From an uncultured Bacilli bacterium (lineage in GTDB: Bacteria; Bacillota_I; Bacilli_A; RF39; UBA660), in contig CANQIM010000031.1 of assembly GCA_947624075.1 (NCBI GenBank), forward strand, positions 1 to 10,075: 10,075 nt of DNA. The letters are read 5' to 3'. Each line of letters begins with the position of its first letter. Position 1 is the first letter of the stretch. The notes under the pieces were generated by a model. It was given only the letters and a program-made list of their open reading frames with translations. It did not search any database and was not told where the DNA came from. A program made the position numbers and the translations under genes. Positions 1 to 5,827 of this stretch are shown one piece after another.

Positions 1-2
1 AA

Positions 3-391
3 AATCACAAAAAAACTGATAAATGGAAAATTACTCTAATTATCAGTTTTAATTTTAACTACTTTTTCAGCAATCTCCTTTTTCATTATGTCTTTTTTTA
101 TCGTTACTGCTTCTTTTTATTTATCAGAAAACACCAGCATTAGAATCCATCTTTTTTTATGTTCCAATAATTATTTCTTGTTTATTAAAAAGAAATACGA
201 CAGCTTTTTATCTATCATTATTTACAATTATCTATTTTCATGATTTAGCACTTTTACCTTTTTTATTAGTTTTATTAGAATTAGTTAGTTATTTTCTAAT
301 TGAAAAATTTTTTTCTAAAAGTAAAAATTATAAAAAGCTTTTTATTACTTATGTTCTTCTTATAAAACTTCTTTTATTATTATTTTTTAAA
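3..391 (+). pseudogene. Frame-disrupted 5' part of the histidine kinase gene (membrane sensor region)
   Basis: The kinase reading frame stays open upstream of its first usable start codon (GTG 392) back to a TAA at 56-58. That stretch encodes Leu/Phe/Ile-rich membrane segments with short charged turns (for example around KRN near 190 and a Lys-rich loop near 318-337), but it contains no ATG, GTG or TTG. Further upstream, membrane-like protein continues in other frames: frame 1 from about 46 to 129 (reading SAISFFIMSFFIVTASF) and frame 3 from about 24 to 45 (reading WKITLIIS). Dropping one T from the run at 47-50 and one A from the run at 127-130 would join all three into one multi-spanning sensor domain. 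Both sites are homopolymers, so sequencing or assembly error is as likely as true decay. The gene probably starts left of the window. The alternative is that bases 1-58 are intergenic and hold a terminator hairpin. Confidence 0.55.
12..50. repeat. 11-bp perfect inverted repeat with 17-nt loop
   Basis: AAAACTGATAA at 12-22 is the exact reverse complement of TTATCAGTTTT at 40-50, separated by 17 bases. The shape (A-rich left arm, T-ending right arm) is like an intrinsic terminator of an upstream gene, but the loop is long, the stem is AT-rich and no long U tract follows. It overlaps the stretch where the kinase N-terminus seems to change frame, so it may be a terminator or a chance palindrome in coding DNA. 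Confidence 0.4.
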
Positions 392-1174
392 GTGCATTTT
401 TTCTCTATTTTTACAATATTGTTATTTTTCGCTATTTATCTTAATCTTATCTTAAACATTCTTAAAAAGAGCGAATTTCTTACTGATTTAAGTTTTAAAG
501 TAAAGGAATTAGAAAAAGAAAAAAGACTTAAAACGTCTATTTTTAAATTAACTCATGAATTAAAAAATCCTTTAGCTGTCTGTAATGGTTATTTAGAAAT
601 GATGGATTTATCTAATGAGTCCAAAACTAAAAGATATTTTACGATTTTAAAGGATGAAATAAAAAGAAGTCTTAATATAATAAATGATTTTTCTTCTTTT
701 GGTAAAATAAAGGAAATTGAAAAAGAAGAATTAGATGTTTACTATTTATTAGATGAGATAAAGGAAACTTTAAGGCCTCTTTTTATTAATAATTGTGCTG
801 AGATAATTATTGATGATGATAAAGATATTTATTTTGAGGGTGATTATAGTAGATTAAAGCAAGTGTTTATAAATCTTTTGAAGAATGCTTTAGAAGCCAA
901 AAAGAATAAGGAAACTATTTCCATTAGTATCAAGGCTAAGGAACTAAAGGAAAAAGTCAAAATTGTTATCAAAGACAATGGCTGTGGAATGACAAAAGAT
1001 GAATTAGAACATATTGGAGATGTATTTTATACAACAAAAGAAAATGGTAGTGGCTTAGGTCTTTCATATTGTCGTGAAATTATAGAACTGCATGGTGGCA
1101 ATATTAATTTTAAATCGATTAAAGATAAAGGTACTACTGTGACACTTTATTTTCCTAAATTTCAAAGAAATTAA
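392..1174 (+). CDS. Sensor histidine kinase, intact kinase core (N-terminus disrupted)
   Basis: The protein autophosphorylates a histidine with ATP and would pass the phosphate to a response regulator, which is not in the window. Read from GTG 392 it has 260 residues. A last membrane segment lies at about 3-24, followed by a charged linker and a HisKA dimerisation helix with the H-box THELKNPLA (phospho-acceptor His55). The HATPase_c domain follows, with the N-box (INLLKNALEA, about 160-170), G1 box DNGCGM (195-200), F-box FYTT and G2 box GSGLGL (219-224), and it ends in a typical strand (TTVTLYFP). All catalytic motifs look functional. GTG 392 has no ribosome-binding site and falls inside a membrane segment, so it is a formal start only; the real protein should carry several more transmembrane helices encoded upstream. 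The polytopic sensor plus an HELKNPLA H-box resembles KinB-type sporulation kinases, but that is only a family resemblance. The signal is unknown. Confidence 0.85.
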   Translation: MHFFSIFTILLFFAIYLNLILNILKKSEFLTDLSFKVKELEKEKRLKTSIFKLTHELKNPLAVCNGYLEMMDLSNESKTKRYFTILKDEIKRSLNIINDFSSFGKIKEIEKEELDVYYLLDEIKETLRPLFINNCAEIIIDDDKDIYFEGDYSRLKQVFINLLKNALEAKKNKETISISIKAKELKEKVKIVIKDNGCGMTKDELEHIGDVFYTTKENGSGLGLSYCREIIELHGGNINFKSIKDKGTTVTLYFPKFQRN

Positions 1175-1198
1175 AAAAGTCCTAAGACTTTTAATAGT
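1175..1198. terminator. Bidirectional terminator between convergent genes
   Basis: AAAAGTC (1175-1181) pairs perfectly with GACTTTT (1186-1192) around a CTAA loop. It begins directly after the kinase stop codon (1172-1174). The flanking A run gives a U tract on either strand, so it can end the kinase transcript and the opposing small-protein gene, whose stop codon lies within and just past the right arm (1191-1193). Confidence 0.75.
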
Positions 1199-1478
1199 AA
1201 TAATTGGTACTACTATATGTAGGGTACGTTGGGTAGACTGGGTAAAATGGTACTGGTCCATATGTAGGTGGACGGTAAGAACCATTATTTAATTGATTAT
1301 TATTTGCAATTCCATAACCTAATGCTGTTCCAGCAAGCCCACCAAAAACAAATGGTGCCCATAAAAATCTTTCATCATTTTCGGCAAGCAATGTAGGACT
1401 AATTGGTTGTGGTACAAAGTTATTTGTTCTATATAGCATTCTTTGATTTTGAGGAATTACTATTTTACGTTGATACAT
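1191..1478 (-). CDS. Small hypothetical protein, Gly-rich hydrophobic patch and Pro/Tyr-rich tail
   Basis: This 95-aa protein has an Arg/Gln/Pro-containing polar N-terminus, a short segment NDERF (34-38), a hydrophobic Gly/Ala stretch (about 41-58, APFVFGGLAGTALGYGIA) and a low-complexity tail (about 68-95) built of Tyr-Pro steps (YPVYPTYPTY) ending in three Tyr. There is no signal peptide and no cysteine. The start is well supported: AAAGGAG (complement of 1487-1493) lies 8 bases before the ATG. Small proteins with a GGLAG-like patch and a Tyr/Pro tail occur in spore-forming Bacillota and are sometimes compared with spore coat proteins; this is recalled resemblance, not a demonstrated homology. 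The gene is divergent from the 421-aa protein gene and convergent with the kinase. Function unknown. Confidence 0.8.
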   Translation of the reverse strand: MYQRKIVIPQNQRMLYRTNNFVPQPISPTLLAENDERFLWAPFVFGGLAGTALGYGIANNNQLNNGSYRPPTYGPVPFYPVYPTYPTYSSTNYYY

Positions 1479-1498
1479 ACATTCAACTCCTTTATAGT

Positions 1499-1528
1499 AT
1501 TTTATGAAGAAAAAATAATTATGTCCAA
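1499..1528 (-). promoter_or_regulatory. Possible promoter of the small Pro/Tyr-tail protein
   Basis: On the minus strand, TTGGAC (complement of 1523-1528) and TAAAAT (complement of 1499-1504) are separated by 18 bases, fitting a weak vegetative promoter. Transcription would start only a few bases before the ribosome-binding site, so the leader would be very short. Confidence 0.35.
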
Positions 1529-1553
1529 AAAACTGGTTATTTTACTAAAAATA

Positions 1554-1562
1554 TGTTATACT
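1554..1562 (+). promoter_or_regulatory. Extended -10 promoter element
   Basis: TGTTATACT is a TGn extended -10 (TATACT at 1557-1562) with no clear -35 box upstream. It lies 28 bases before the ATG at 1590 and in front of a strong AAAGGAGG site, so it probably drives the 421-aa protein gene and the downstream pseudouridine synthase gene. Confidence 0.5.
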
Positions 1563-1589
1563 ATGAAACTAATTAAAGGAGGTCATTGT

Positions 1590-2855
1590 ATGGAAAAATT
1601 TGATAATGCTGAATTTTTATATTCCCAAATCGAAAAAGAATGTAATTTAGAAAGAATGCCTAAAGAAATTTATAAACTACTTTACTTCACGACTGAAAAT
1701 ATCTTTTTTAAAACACTTGATAGCCTAACACCGTTTTTTAATATTAAAAAGAAAGGTGATGGGTACCTTTTTCATTACAATGAGAAAGATTATTATTTTG
1801 AAATTTTATCGGAAAAGCAGGTTTTACCTCTTGATAAGAAAAATTTACAGAATAGAAAAAGGCGTGTAAATAAAAGTATATTGCGTTCTCTTCGCATCGC
1901 AACAACTAATGATTTAGTAGATCAAAAGCTTTTGTTTGCAGCATCTAACATACTTGGAGTTAATTTACTTGTAGAATATCAAAAAAATGGTGAACAAAGG
2001 ATTATTGATTATTCAACAAATCTTATCATGAAAAAGGCTGATTTTTTTGAACTTTTTCAACCTAAAATTATAAATACTTTAGATAAAGAAACTTTATATC
2101 GTTACCATGAAAATCTTGAGTACTTAGATGACATTAGTTTAATTTATATTTTACTAGCAGGTAAAGAGATTATGAAGAATGTCGGCAAGTTACAGGCCCC
2201 TAAAGATATTTGCTATTTTTGTCCTAATCCTTTAAATGATAAAGTAACTGGCGTAGACTGTGATGGTATTTTTTTAGATAGTGAAGATGAAATAACTAAT
2301 GCAATGGACGAAGCAATTGATAGTTTTACTTTTGATTCTACAGTTCCAACTCCACATATAAAAAAGGACTCTGATCATTTTTTCTATCAAAGATCACCAT
2401 TTTCTAAAAAAGTTCCTTTTAATACTTTTGATACTTTTGTTAATAATAAGGAAATAAAAAATATTTTGCAATCTGAAAGTAGATATGGTCATTGCCACAT
2501 CAATTCTATAGGATGCTTAAAATCTCTATCTTCATTTCCTTATGATGAAGTATATGTAGTTAGTGGAAAAATCCAAGGATCTAAATATCATTATTTCTAT
2601 CATTCTTGGGTCGAAGTAACTATAGATAATGAGACAAGAGTCATTGATTTTAATAGAAATGTTATTATGAAAAAAGATGATTATTATAACATGAAACAAC
2701 CAATCGTAATAAATAAAACTGATGTAGCAACAATTAATGAACTTTTTGCCTATGAAGATGCTTTTAAGCTTTACCTTCCAACAAACTTAGAAGTATATTT
2801 TAATAAGGAATTTATAAAAGATTTTGAAAAAAATAAAAGTTTAATCAAAAAATAG
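1590..2855 (+). CDS. Unrecognised protein with a duplicated domain; second copy has a Cys/His/Asp triad-like set
   Basis: This is a 421-aa soluble protein with no signal peptide or membrane segment, so probably cytoplasmic. ATG 1590 is chosen because AAAGGAGG (1575-1582) sits 7 bases before it; an in-frame ATG at 1443 lies upstream of the likely promoter. I do not recognise the family. Residues 137-165 and 350-378 are a clear internal repeat (pattern R-[IV]-I-D-aromatic, then N-x-I-M-K-K, then Q-P and I-N), about 14 of 29 positions identical. Before the second copy are GHCHINSI (Cys302) and YHYFYHSWVEV (His338), followed by VIDF (Asp353). The order Cys, then His at the start of a strand, then Asp after a short hairpin matches papain/transglutaminase-like folds, so a thiol hydrolase or acyltransferase is inferred. 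The first copy keeps Asp140 but shows no matching Cys or His and may be a pseudo-domain. An acidic linker (about 224-260) joins the halves. It is probably co-transcribed with the pseudouridine synthase gene 26 bp downstream. Confidence 0.85.
   Translation: MEKFDNAEFLYSQIEKECNLERMPKEIYKLLYFTTENIFFKTLDSLTPFFNIKKKGDGYLFHYNEKDYYFEILSEKQVLPLDKKNLQNRKRRVNKSILRSLRIATTNDLVDQKLLFAASNILGVNLLVEYQKNGEQRIIDYSTNLIMKKADFFELFQPKIINTLDKETLYRYHENLEYLDDISLIYILLAGKEIMKNVGKLQAPKDICYFCPNPLNDKVTGVDCDGIFLDSEDEITNAMDEAIDSFTFDSTVPTPHIKKDSDHFFYQRSPFSKKVPFNTFDTFVNNKEIKNILQSESRYGHCHINSIGCLKSLSSFPYDEVYVVSGKIQGSKYHYFYHSWVEVTIDNETRVIDFNRNVIMKKDDYYNMKQPIVINKTDVATINELFAYEDAFKLYLPTNLEVYFNKEFIKDFEKNKSLIKK
1998..2723 (+). repeat. 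Protein-level internal duplication (copies at 1998-2084 and 2637-2723)
   Basis: The two 29-codon segments within the 421-aa protein align without gaps: R, I-D, N, I-M-K-K, D, Q-P, I-N and final D are shared, and many other pairs are conservative (Y/F, L/V, I/V). The DNA copies have diverged, so this is an old domain duplication and not a recent DNA repeat. Confidence 0.75.
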
Positions 2856-2881
2856 TGTAGAATATAAGTGAGGTGACTAAT

Positions 2882-3607
2882 ATGGAACGTCTTCAAAAAT
2901 TGATAGCTCAGTCTGGTTACACATCACGCCGAAAAGCTGAAGAATTAATTATAAATAATCGTGTTAAAGTAAATGGAAAAGTTGCAAATGAACTTGGAAC
3001 TAAGGTATCAGAAAAAGATATTATAGAAATAGATGGTAAAATTCTTGAAAAAGAAACTAAGGAATATTACTTATTAAATAAACCCCGTGGCGTTATTACA
3101 ACAACAAGTGATGATAAAAATAGAAAAACAGTAATTGATTTAATTCCCACTGATAAAAGAATTTATCCTGTAGGTCGTCTTGATTATGATACAACAGGTG
3201 TTTTACTATTAACAAATGATGGTGAGTTTACTAATATTTTGATGCATCCTAGTAACAAAATTGAAAAAGTCTATACGGCTAAAATAAAGGGTATTCTTAC
3301 TAAAGAGGCTAGTGATACGATAAGAAATGGTATTATGATAGATGAAGTTAAAGTTCAACCACTTCGTTTAAAAACTAAAAAAATTGACAAGAAGACTAAT
3401 ACTTCTATCGTGCAAATAATAATTACTGAAGGTAAAAATCATGAGGTAAAAAGAATCTTTGAAAGTGTAGGGTATGAAGTCTTAAAATTAAAAAGGGAAA
3501 AAGTTGCTTTCTTTGATTTAAAAGATTTAACTTCTGGTGAGTATCGTAAGCTTACTCCTAAAGAAGTTGCTAAAGTCTATAGTTTAAAAAATTACGACAA
3601 AAAATAA
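2882..3607 (+). CDS. rluB: RsuA/RluB-family rRNA pseudouridine synthase
   Basis: The enzyme converts a specific uridine in ribosomal RNA to pseudouridine; for RluB orthologues the target is in the peptidyl-transferase region of 23S rRNA. The protein has 241 residues, usual for the family. An N-terminal S4 RNA-binding domain (about 1-60: ERLQKLIAQSGYTSRRKAEE and then VKVNGK) is followed by the synthase domain with the family motif GRLDYDTTGVLLLTNDG, in which Asp101 is the catalytic nucleophile. The motifs YLLNKPRGV and then EGKNHEVKRIFESVGYEV are also typical. ATG 2882 is preferred over the in-frame GTG 2873 because GAGGTG (2870-2875) is spaced correctly only for the ATG. It probably shares a transcript with the gene upstream and ends at the hairpin just after its stop. 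The choice of RluB over RsuA or another subfamily is based on the S4 domain, length and Bacillota context. Confidence 0.93.
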   Translation: MERLQKLIAQSGYTSRRKAEELIINNRVKVNGKVANELGTKVSEKDIIEIDGKILEKETKEYYLLNKPRGVITTTSDDKNRKTVIDLIPTDKRIYPVGRLDYDTTGVLLLTNDGEFTNILMHPSNKIEKVYTAKIKGILTKEASDTIRNGIMIDEVKVQPLRLKTKKIDKKTNTSIVQIIITEGKNHEVKRIFESVGYEVLKLKREKVAFFDLKDLTSGEYRKLTPKEVAKVYSLKNYDKK

Positions 3608-3630
3608 AAGTCTCTTAGGACTTTTATGCA
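3605..3630. terminator. Bidirectional terminator between convergent genes
   Basis: TAAAAGTC (3605-3612) pairs with GACTTTTA (3619-3626) around a six-base loop. It starts at the stop codon of the pseudouridine synthase gene, and the opposing ferredoxin gene's stop codon (complement of 3624-3626) is in the right arm. The core stem is the same as in the hairpin at 1175-1192. Confidence 0.75.
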
Positions 3631-3857
3631 GCTTCTGCAATAGGTTCTTGGCTTCCTTCACCTTCTGCTAAAACAATAGCTCCAGTAGGACAAGAATCCA
3701 TAGCATCTTTAACGCTTTGTTCTAATTCAACAGGAATTTCTCCTTTAATCTTGCAAGTTGATAAGCCGTTACCAGCATCAATTTCAAAAGCTTCTTCACA
3801 AATAGAAGTACAAGCTCCACAACCAATACAAGCATCTTGATTAACTATAACTTTCAT
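3624..3857 (-). CDS. fer: Single [4Fe-4S] cluster ferredoxin
   Basis: This 77-aa soluble electron carrier has CIGCGAC (Cys10, Cys13, Cys16) plus the remote Cys56 in SCPTGAI, the four-ligand pattern of the Bacillus/Thermotoga-type monocluster ferredoxins. Cys20 and Cys35 are additional; in several monocluster ferredoxins (for example those of Thermotoga maritima and Desulfovibrio gigas FdII) the equivalent extra pair forms a disulfide in place of a second cluster, which is plausible here by position. The C-terminus is acidic (AEGEGSQEPIAEAA). The start is supported by AGGAAGG (complement of 3864-3870), six bases before the ATG. The gene stands alone with its own promoter and is convergent with the pseudouridine synthase gene. 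Its redox partner is not in the window. Confidence 0.95.
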   Translation of the reverse strand: MKVIVNQDACIGCGACTSICEEAFEIDAGNGLSTCKIKGEIPVELEQSVKDAMDSCPTGAIVLAEGEGSQEPIAEAA

Positions 3858-3880
3858 TTTTTACCTTCCTTTCAATACTA

Positions 3881-3909
3881 ATTATATAAGAAAAATAATT
3901 TTGCGTAAA
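3881..3909 (-). promoter_or_regulatory. Vegetative promoter of the ferredoxin gene
   Basis: On the minus strand, TTTACG (complement of 3904-3909) and a consensus TATAAT (complement of 3881-3886) are separated by exactly 17 bases and point into the ferredoxin gene. This is the best sigma-70/SigA-type promoter in the window. Confidence 0.7.
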
Positions 3910-3931
3910 GAATATCTTTTGTTTTTTTTTA

Positions 3932-3951
3932 TATTATGCTAAAATTATACT
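3932..3951 (+). promoter_or_regulatory. Possible -10 region for the tail-anchored protein gene
   Basis: Three overlapping -10-like boxes occur here: TATTAT (3932-3937), TGCTAAAAT (TGn extended, 3937-3945) and TATACT (3946-3951). No convincing -35 is seen; the upstream stretch is a long T run. All lie so close to the AGGAAGG site (3952-3958) that the leader would be very short, so the exact box is undecided. Confidence 0.4.
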
Positions 3952-3966
3952 AGGAAGGTGATTAGT

Positions 3967-4851
3967 GTGAAGAGAATGGATCGCTACAAAGATGAAAAAG
4001 CAACTTATCAAACATCAAGATCTGACAAGAATCAAGAGCTTTATCAAAATTTAGGTAGTAACGTTAGATACGCTAATTACTCTGATGTCATTAATGCTAA
4101 TGCTTATGACATATCTAACTCTAAACAAGATTATTACACAAGGGAAGGCTATCAAAAATATCGCGAATACCCAGGTGCTATGCCGATGCCTGTTCCACCT
4201 TTAAAAAAAGAACTCGATGATTTCAATCGTTTATATCGTGATAATGAAAAGAAAGTTTACGATATAAATAGTGTTTTGGAACAAGCTAGAGAAAATAGAG
4301 TAGATGAATTAGATGAAAAAAGAAAATTAAAGAATGAAGATTATAACATCTTTTCTAAAACAAATAAAACAGAACTAGAAAGATTTCGCCGTGAAAGAAC
4401 TAGAAAAGATGTTAAGCAAGATAATGAATTACGCGAATTTATTGATACCATCACTTCAAAGACTTTAGCTGGCGAATTAGATAAAGATACAACAGTTGAT
4501 TTACTAAGTGATTTAATGGCAACCAATATAATGGACAAAGTTGATCCTCAAAAAGAAAAAGAGGAGGTCACTAAATCCCAAGAATTACATGATATAGAAG
4601 ATTTAAAGAAACTACAAGAATTAACAAATACTAAGCTTCAAAAACCAAAAGAACCAACTGAAGAAATAACTGAATTTAAAGATGCTGATACTGATTTTTA
4701 TACAAGAAGTATGGATCTTTCTGAAAAAGATTTTAATTTTTCTAGCAGTGATGTTGAAAAAAAGTTATCTCTTCCTGTAAAAATCTTCTTATTTTTCATA
4801 ATTGTTATTGTAACAGTTGTTGTTGCTTATTTTGTTTATCAATACATTTAA
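3967..4851 (+). CDS. Unrecognised charged, coiled-coil-prone protein with C-terminal membrane anchor
   Basis: This 294-aa protein has three parts. The first is a Tyr/Asn/Asp-rich N-terminal part (about 1-70) ending in a Met/Pro patch (GAMPMPVPPL, about 71-80). The second is a long, very Lys/Glu/Asp-rich middle (about 80-215) likely to be helical or coiled coil. The third is a hydrophilic stretch, then one strongly hydrophobic segment at the extreme C-terminus (about 271-293, VKIFLFFIIVIVTVVVAYFV). With no signal peptide and a single terminal helix, it should be tail-anchored with its bulk in the cytoplasm. GTG 3967 is chosen because AGGAAGG (3952-3958) lies 8 bases upstream; the in-frame GTG 3958 overlaps that site and ATG 3976 is too far. 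It is divergent from the ferredoxin gene. I do not recognise the family; a scaffold or adaptor at the membrane is conceivable, but nothing in the sequence specifies a job. Confidence 0.85.
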   Translation: MKRMDRYKDEKATYQTSRSDKNQELYQNLGSNVRYANYSDVINANAYDISNSKQDYYTREGYQKYREYPGAMPMPVPPLKKELDDFNRLYRDNEKKVYDINSVLEQARENRVDELDEKRKLKNEDYNIFSKTNKTELERFRRERTRKDVKQDNELREFIDTITSKTLAGELDKDTTVDLLSDLMATNIMDKVDPQKEKEEVTKSQELHDIEDLKKLQELTNTKLQKPKEPTEEITEFKDADTDFYTRSMDLSEKDFNFSSSDVEKKLSLPVKIFLFFIIVIVTVVVAYFVYQYI

Positions 4852-4880
4852 AAATAGAAAATTATTTCTGTTTTTTTCTT
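4851..4880 (+). terminator. AT-rich hairpin with U tract after the tail-anchored protein gene
   Basis: AAAATAGAAA (4851-4860) pairs with TTTCTGTTTT (4865-4874), with one G-T pair and an ATTA loop, followed by more T residues. It starts on the last base of the stop codon. The stem has only one G-C pair, so it is a weak terminator at best. Confidence 0.5.
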
Positions 4881-4889
4881 TAAATGAGT

Positions 4890-4918
4890 TTTCATCTTTA
4901 ATAAATTTATGATAATAT
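4890..4918 (+). promoter_or_regulatory. Possible promoter for the unknown gene upstream of polC
   Basis: TGATAATAT (4910-4918) is a TGn extended -10 (TAATAT) with a poor -35 match (TTTCAT, 4890-4895) 17 bases upstream. It follows the presumed terminator and would give a leader of about 45 bases before ATG 4972, transcribing the 279-aa gene and polC together. Confidence 0.35.
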
Positions 4919-4971
4919 ATTAGTAGATGGCATTATATAACAGCTAAGGACAGTTTAGGATGTGGTAGTTT

Positions 4972-5811
4972 ATGAATATAGAATTTATTGTTAATGATTA
5001 TGCATTAGTATGGGCGCTTTTATTCCAAAAGTCAATATCAGAAACAATTTATGAATTAAAGCAACGTGTTTGGTTTAATTATAAAGAAGAATATAATAAT
5101 CTTTATAAAGATAAAGAAATATTTTTAAAAGACTCTAAAAATTTTATTCCTAACAATGATCAGATATATAATACGATTATGGAAAGTAAGGAATATGAAA
5201 AAATACGTAAGCAAACTGAAAAATATCGTTTAGAAATAATGCAAATATGGGATAGCAAGAAAAAAGAAATAGCTGAATTTACGCAAAAAATGTTCAAACA
5301 AGATTTAGGTACTTATAAATTTTTAGTTGTTAGTAGTGAATTAAATATAATAGATACTGTAAAAGACGCTAATAACTATGAAAAGACATTTATAATAGGT
5401 GTGCCTATTGATAAGAAAGAACCAACTAAGATAATTCAAAATATTCTTATAGCTATATTTAACAAGGAAATTAAAAACTATTCTTTAACAACAGAAGAAT
5501 TTAAAAAAGCCATTGTCGAGTTAGCAATAGTTAATGAGTTTTCAACTAATATGACTGGAAATAGTTGCTACAAAATGGGAGATGAAAGTCTACTTCCTTT
5601 AAAAAATTATCTATATCCTTATTGGTTAATGTTTTTAGGTGTGCCAAAAGAAGACTTTTTCAAATATATGATGCGTGATAATATACCATTTGATGCAGAA
5701 AAATATGCTTATGAAAAAGAACTTAAAAAGATGGATATTGAAGATTTTATTGACTTTTGTATCCGTAATAAAAGATATATTATTAGATCAACAACTACTA
5801 TAAAAGTTTAA
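4972..5811 (+). CDS. Unrecognised 279-aa protein upstream of polC
   Basis: This is a soluble, basic protein without signal peptide or clear membrane helix. The N-terminal half is Lys/Glu-rich and helical in character, with Trp/Tyr (WFNYKEEYNNLY at about 33-45, then a charged helix to about 105). The C-terminal half is more globular: a strand-like segment (YKFLVVSSELNIIDTV, about 114-130), ELAIVNEFSTNMTGNSCYKMGD (about 183-204, in two parts) and YLYPYWLMFLGV (about 213-224). I do not recognise a domain. The start is ATG 4972; the ribosome-binding site is poor (AGGATGTGG at 4957-4965). The stop is 23 bp before the polC ATG with no terminator between, so the two are probably co-transcribed, which hints at but does not show a replication link. 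Confidence 0.8.
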   Translation: MNIEFIVNDYALVWALLFQKSISETIYELKQRVWFNYKEEYNNLYKDKEIFLKDSKNFIPNNDQIYNTIMESKEYEKIRKQTEKYRLEIMQIWDSKKKEIAEFTQKMFKQDLGTYKFLVVSSELNIIDTVKDANNYEKTFIIGVPIDKKEPTKIIQNILIAIFNKEIKNYSLTTEEFKKAIVELAIVNEFSTNMTGNSCYKMGDESLLPLKNYLYPYWLMFLGVPKEDFFKYMMRDNIPFDAEKYAYEKELKKMDIEDFIDFCIRNKRYIIRSTTTIKV

Positions 5812-5820
5812 GTAAAAAAC

Positions 5821-5827
5821 AAGGGGG
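5821..5827 (+). promoter_or_regulatory. Ribosome-binding site of polC
   Basis: AAGGGGG ends seven bases before ATG 5835 and fixes that ATG as the polC start. It is a G-rich variant of the usual AAGGAGG. Confidence 0.6.

Noticed and set aside
1064..1285. Open frame of 73 codons on the minus strand
   Set aside because: It overlaps the end of the kinase gene and part of the small-protein gene in another frame, has no ribosome-binding site and reads across the terminator hairpin.
1443..1589. N-terminal extension of the 421-aa protein to an upstream in-frame ATG
   Set aside because: The extension overlaps the divergent small gene and the probable promoter, has no ribosome-binding site, and a strong one sits just before ATG 1590.
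2211..2261. Cys208, Cys211 and Cys224 in the 421-aa protein as a zinc site
   Set aside because: Only three cysteines are spaced suitably and no fourth Cys/His ligand is convincing nearby.
4341..4538. Minus-strand open frame of 65 codons
   Set aside because: It lies wholly inside the tail-anchored protein gene, with no start signals; it is a shadow of the coding strand.
4927..4947. Six-codon upstream reading frame (MALYNS) in the leader of the 279-aa gene
   Set aside because: There is no ribosome-binding site in front of it and it overlaps or abuts the presumed promoter; such short frames occur by chance.
5518..5545. ELAIVNE in the 279-aa protein as a degenerate HExxH metalloprotease motif
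   Set aside because: Neither histidine is present and no third metal ligand can be placed.
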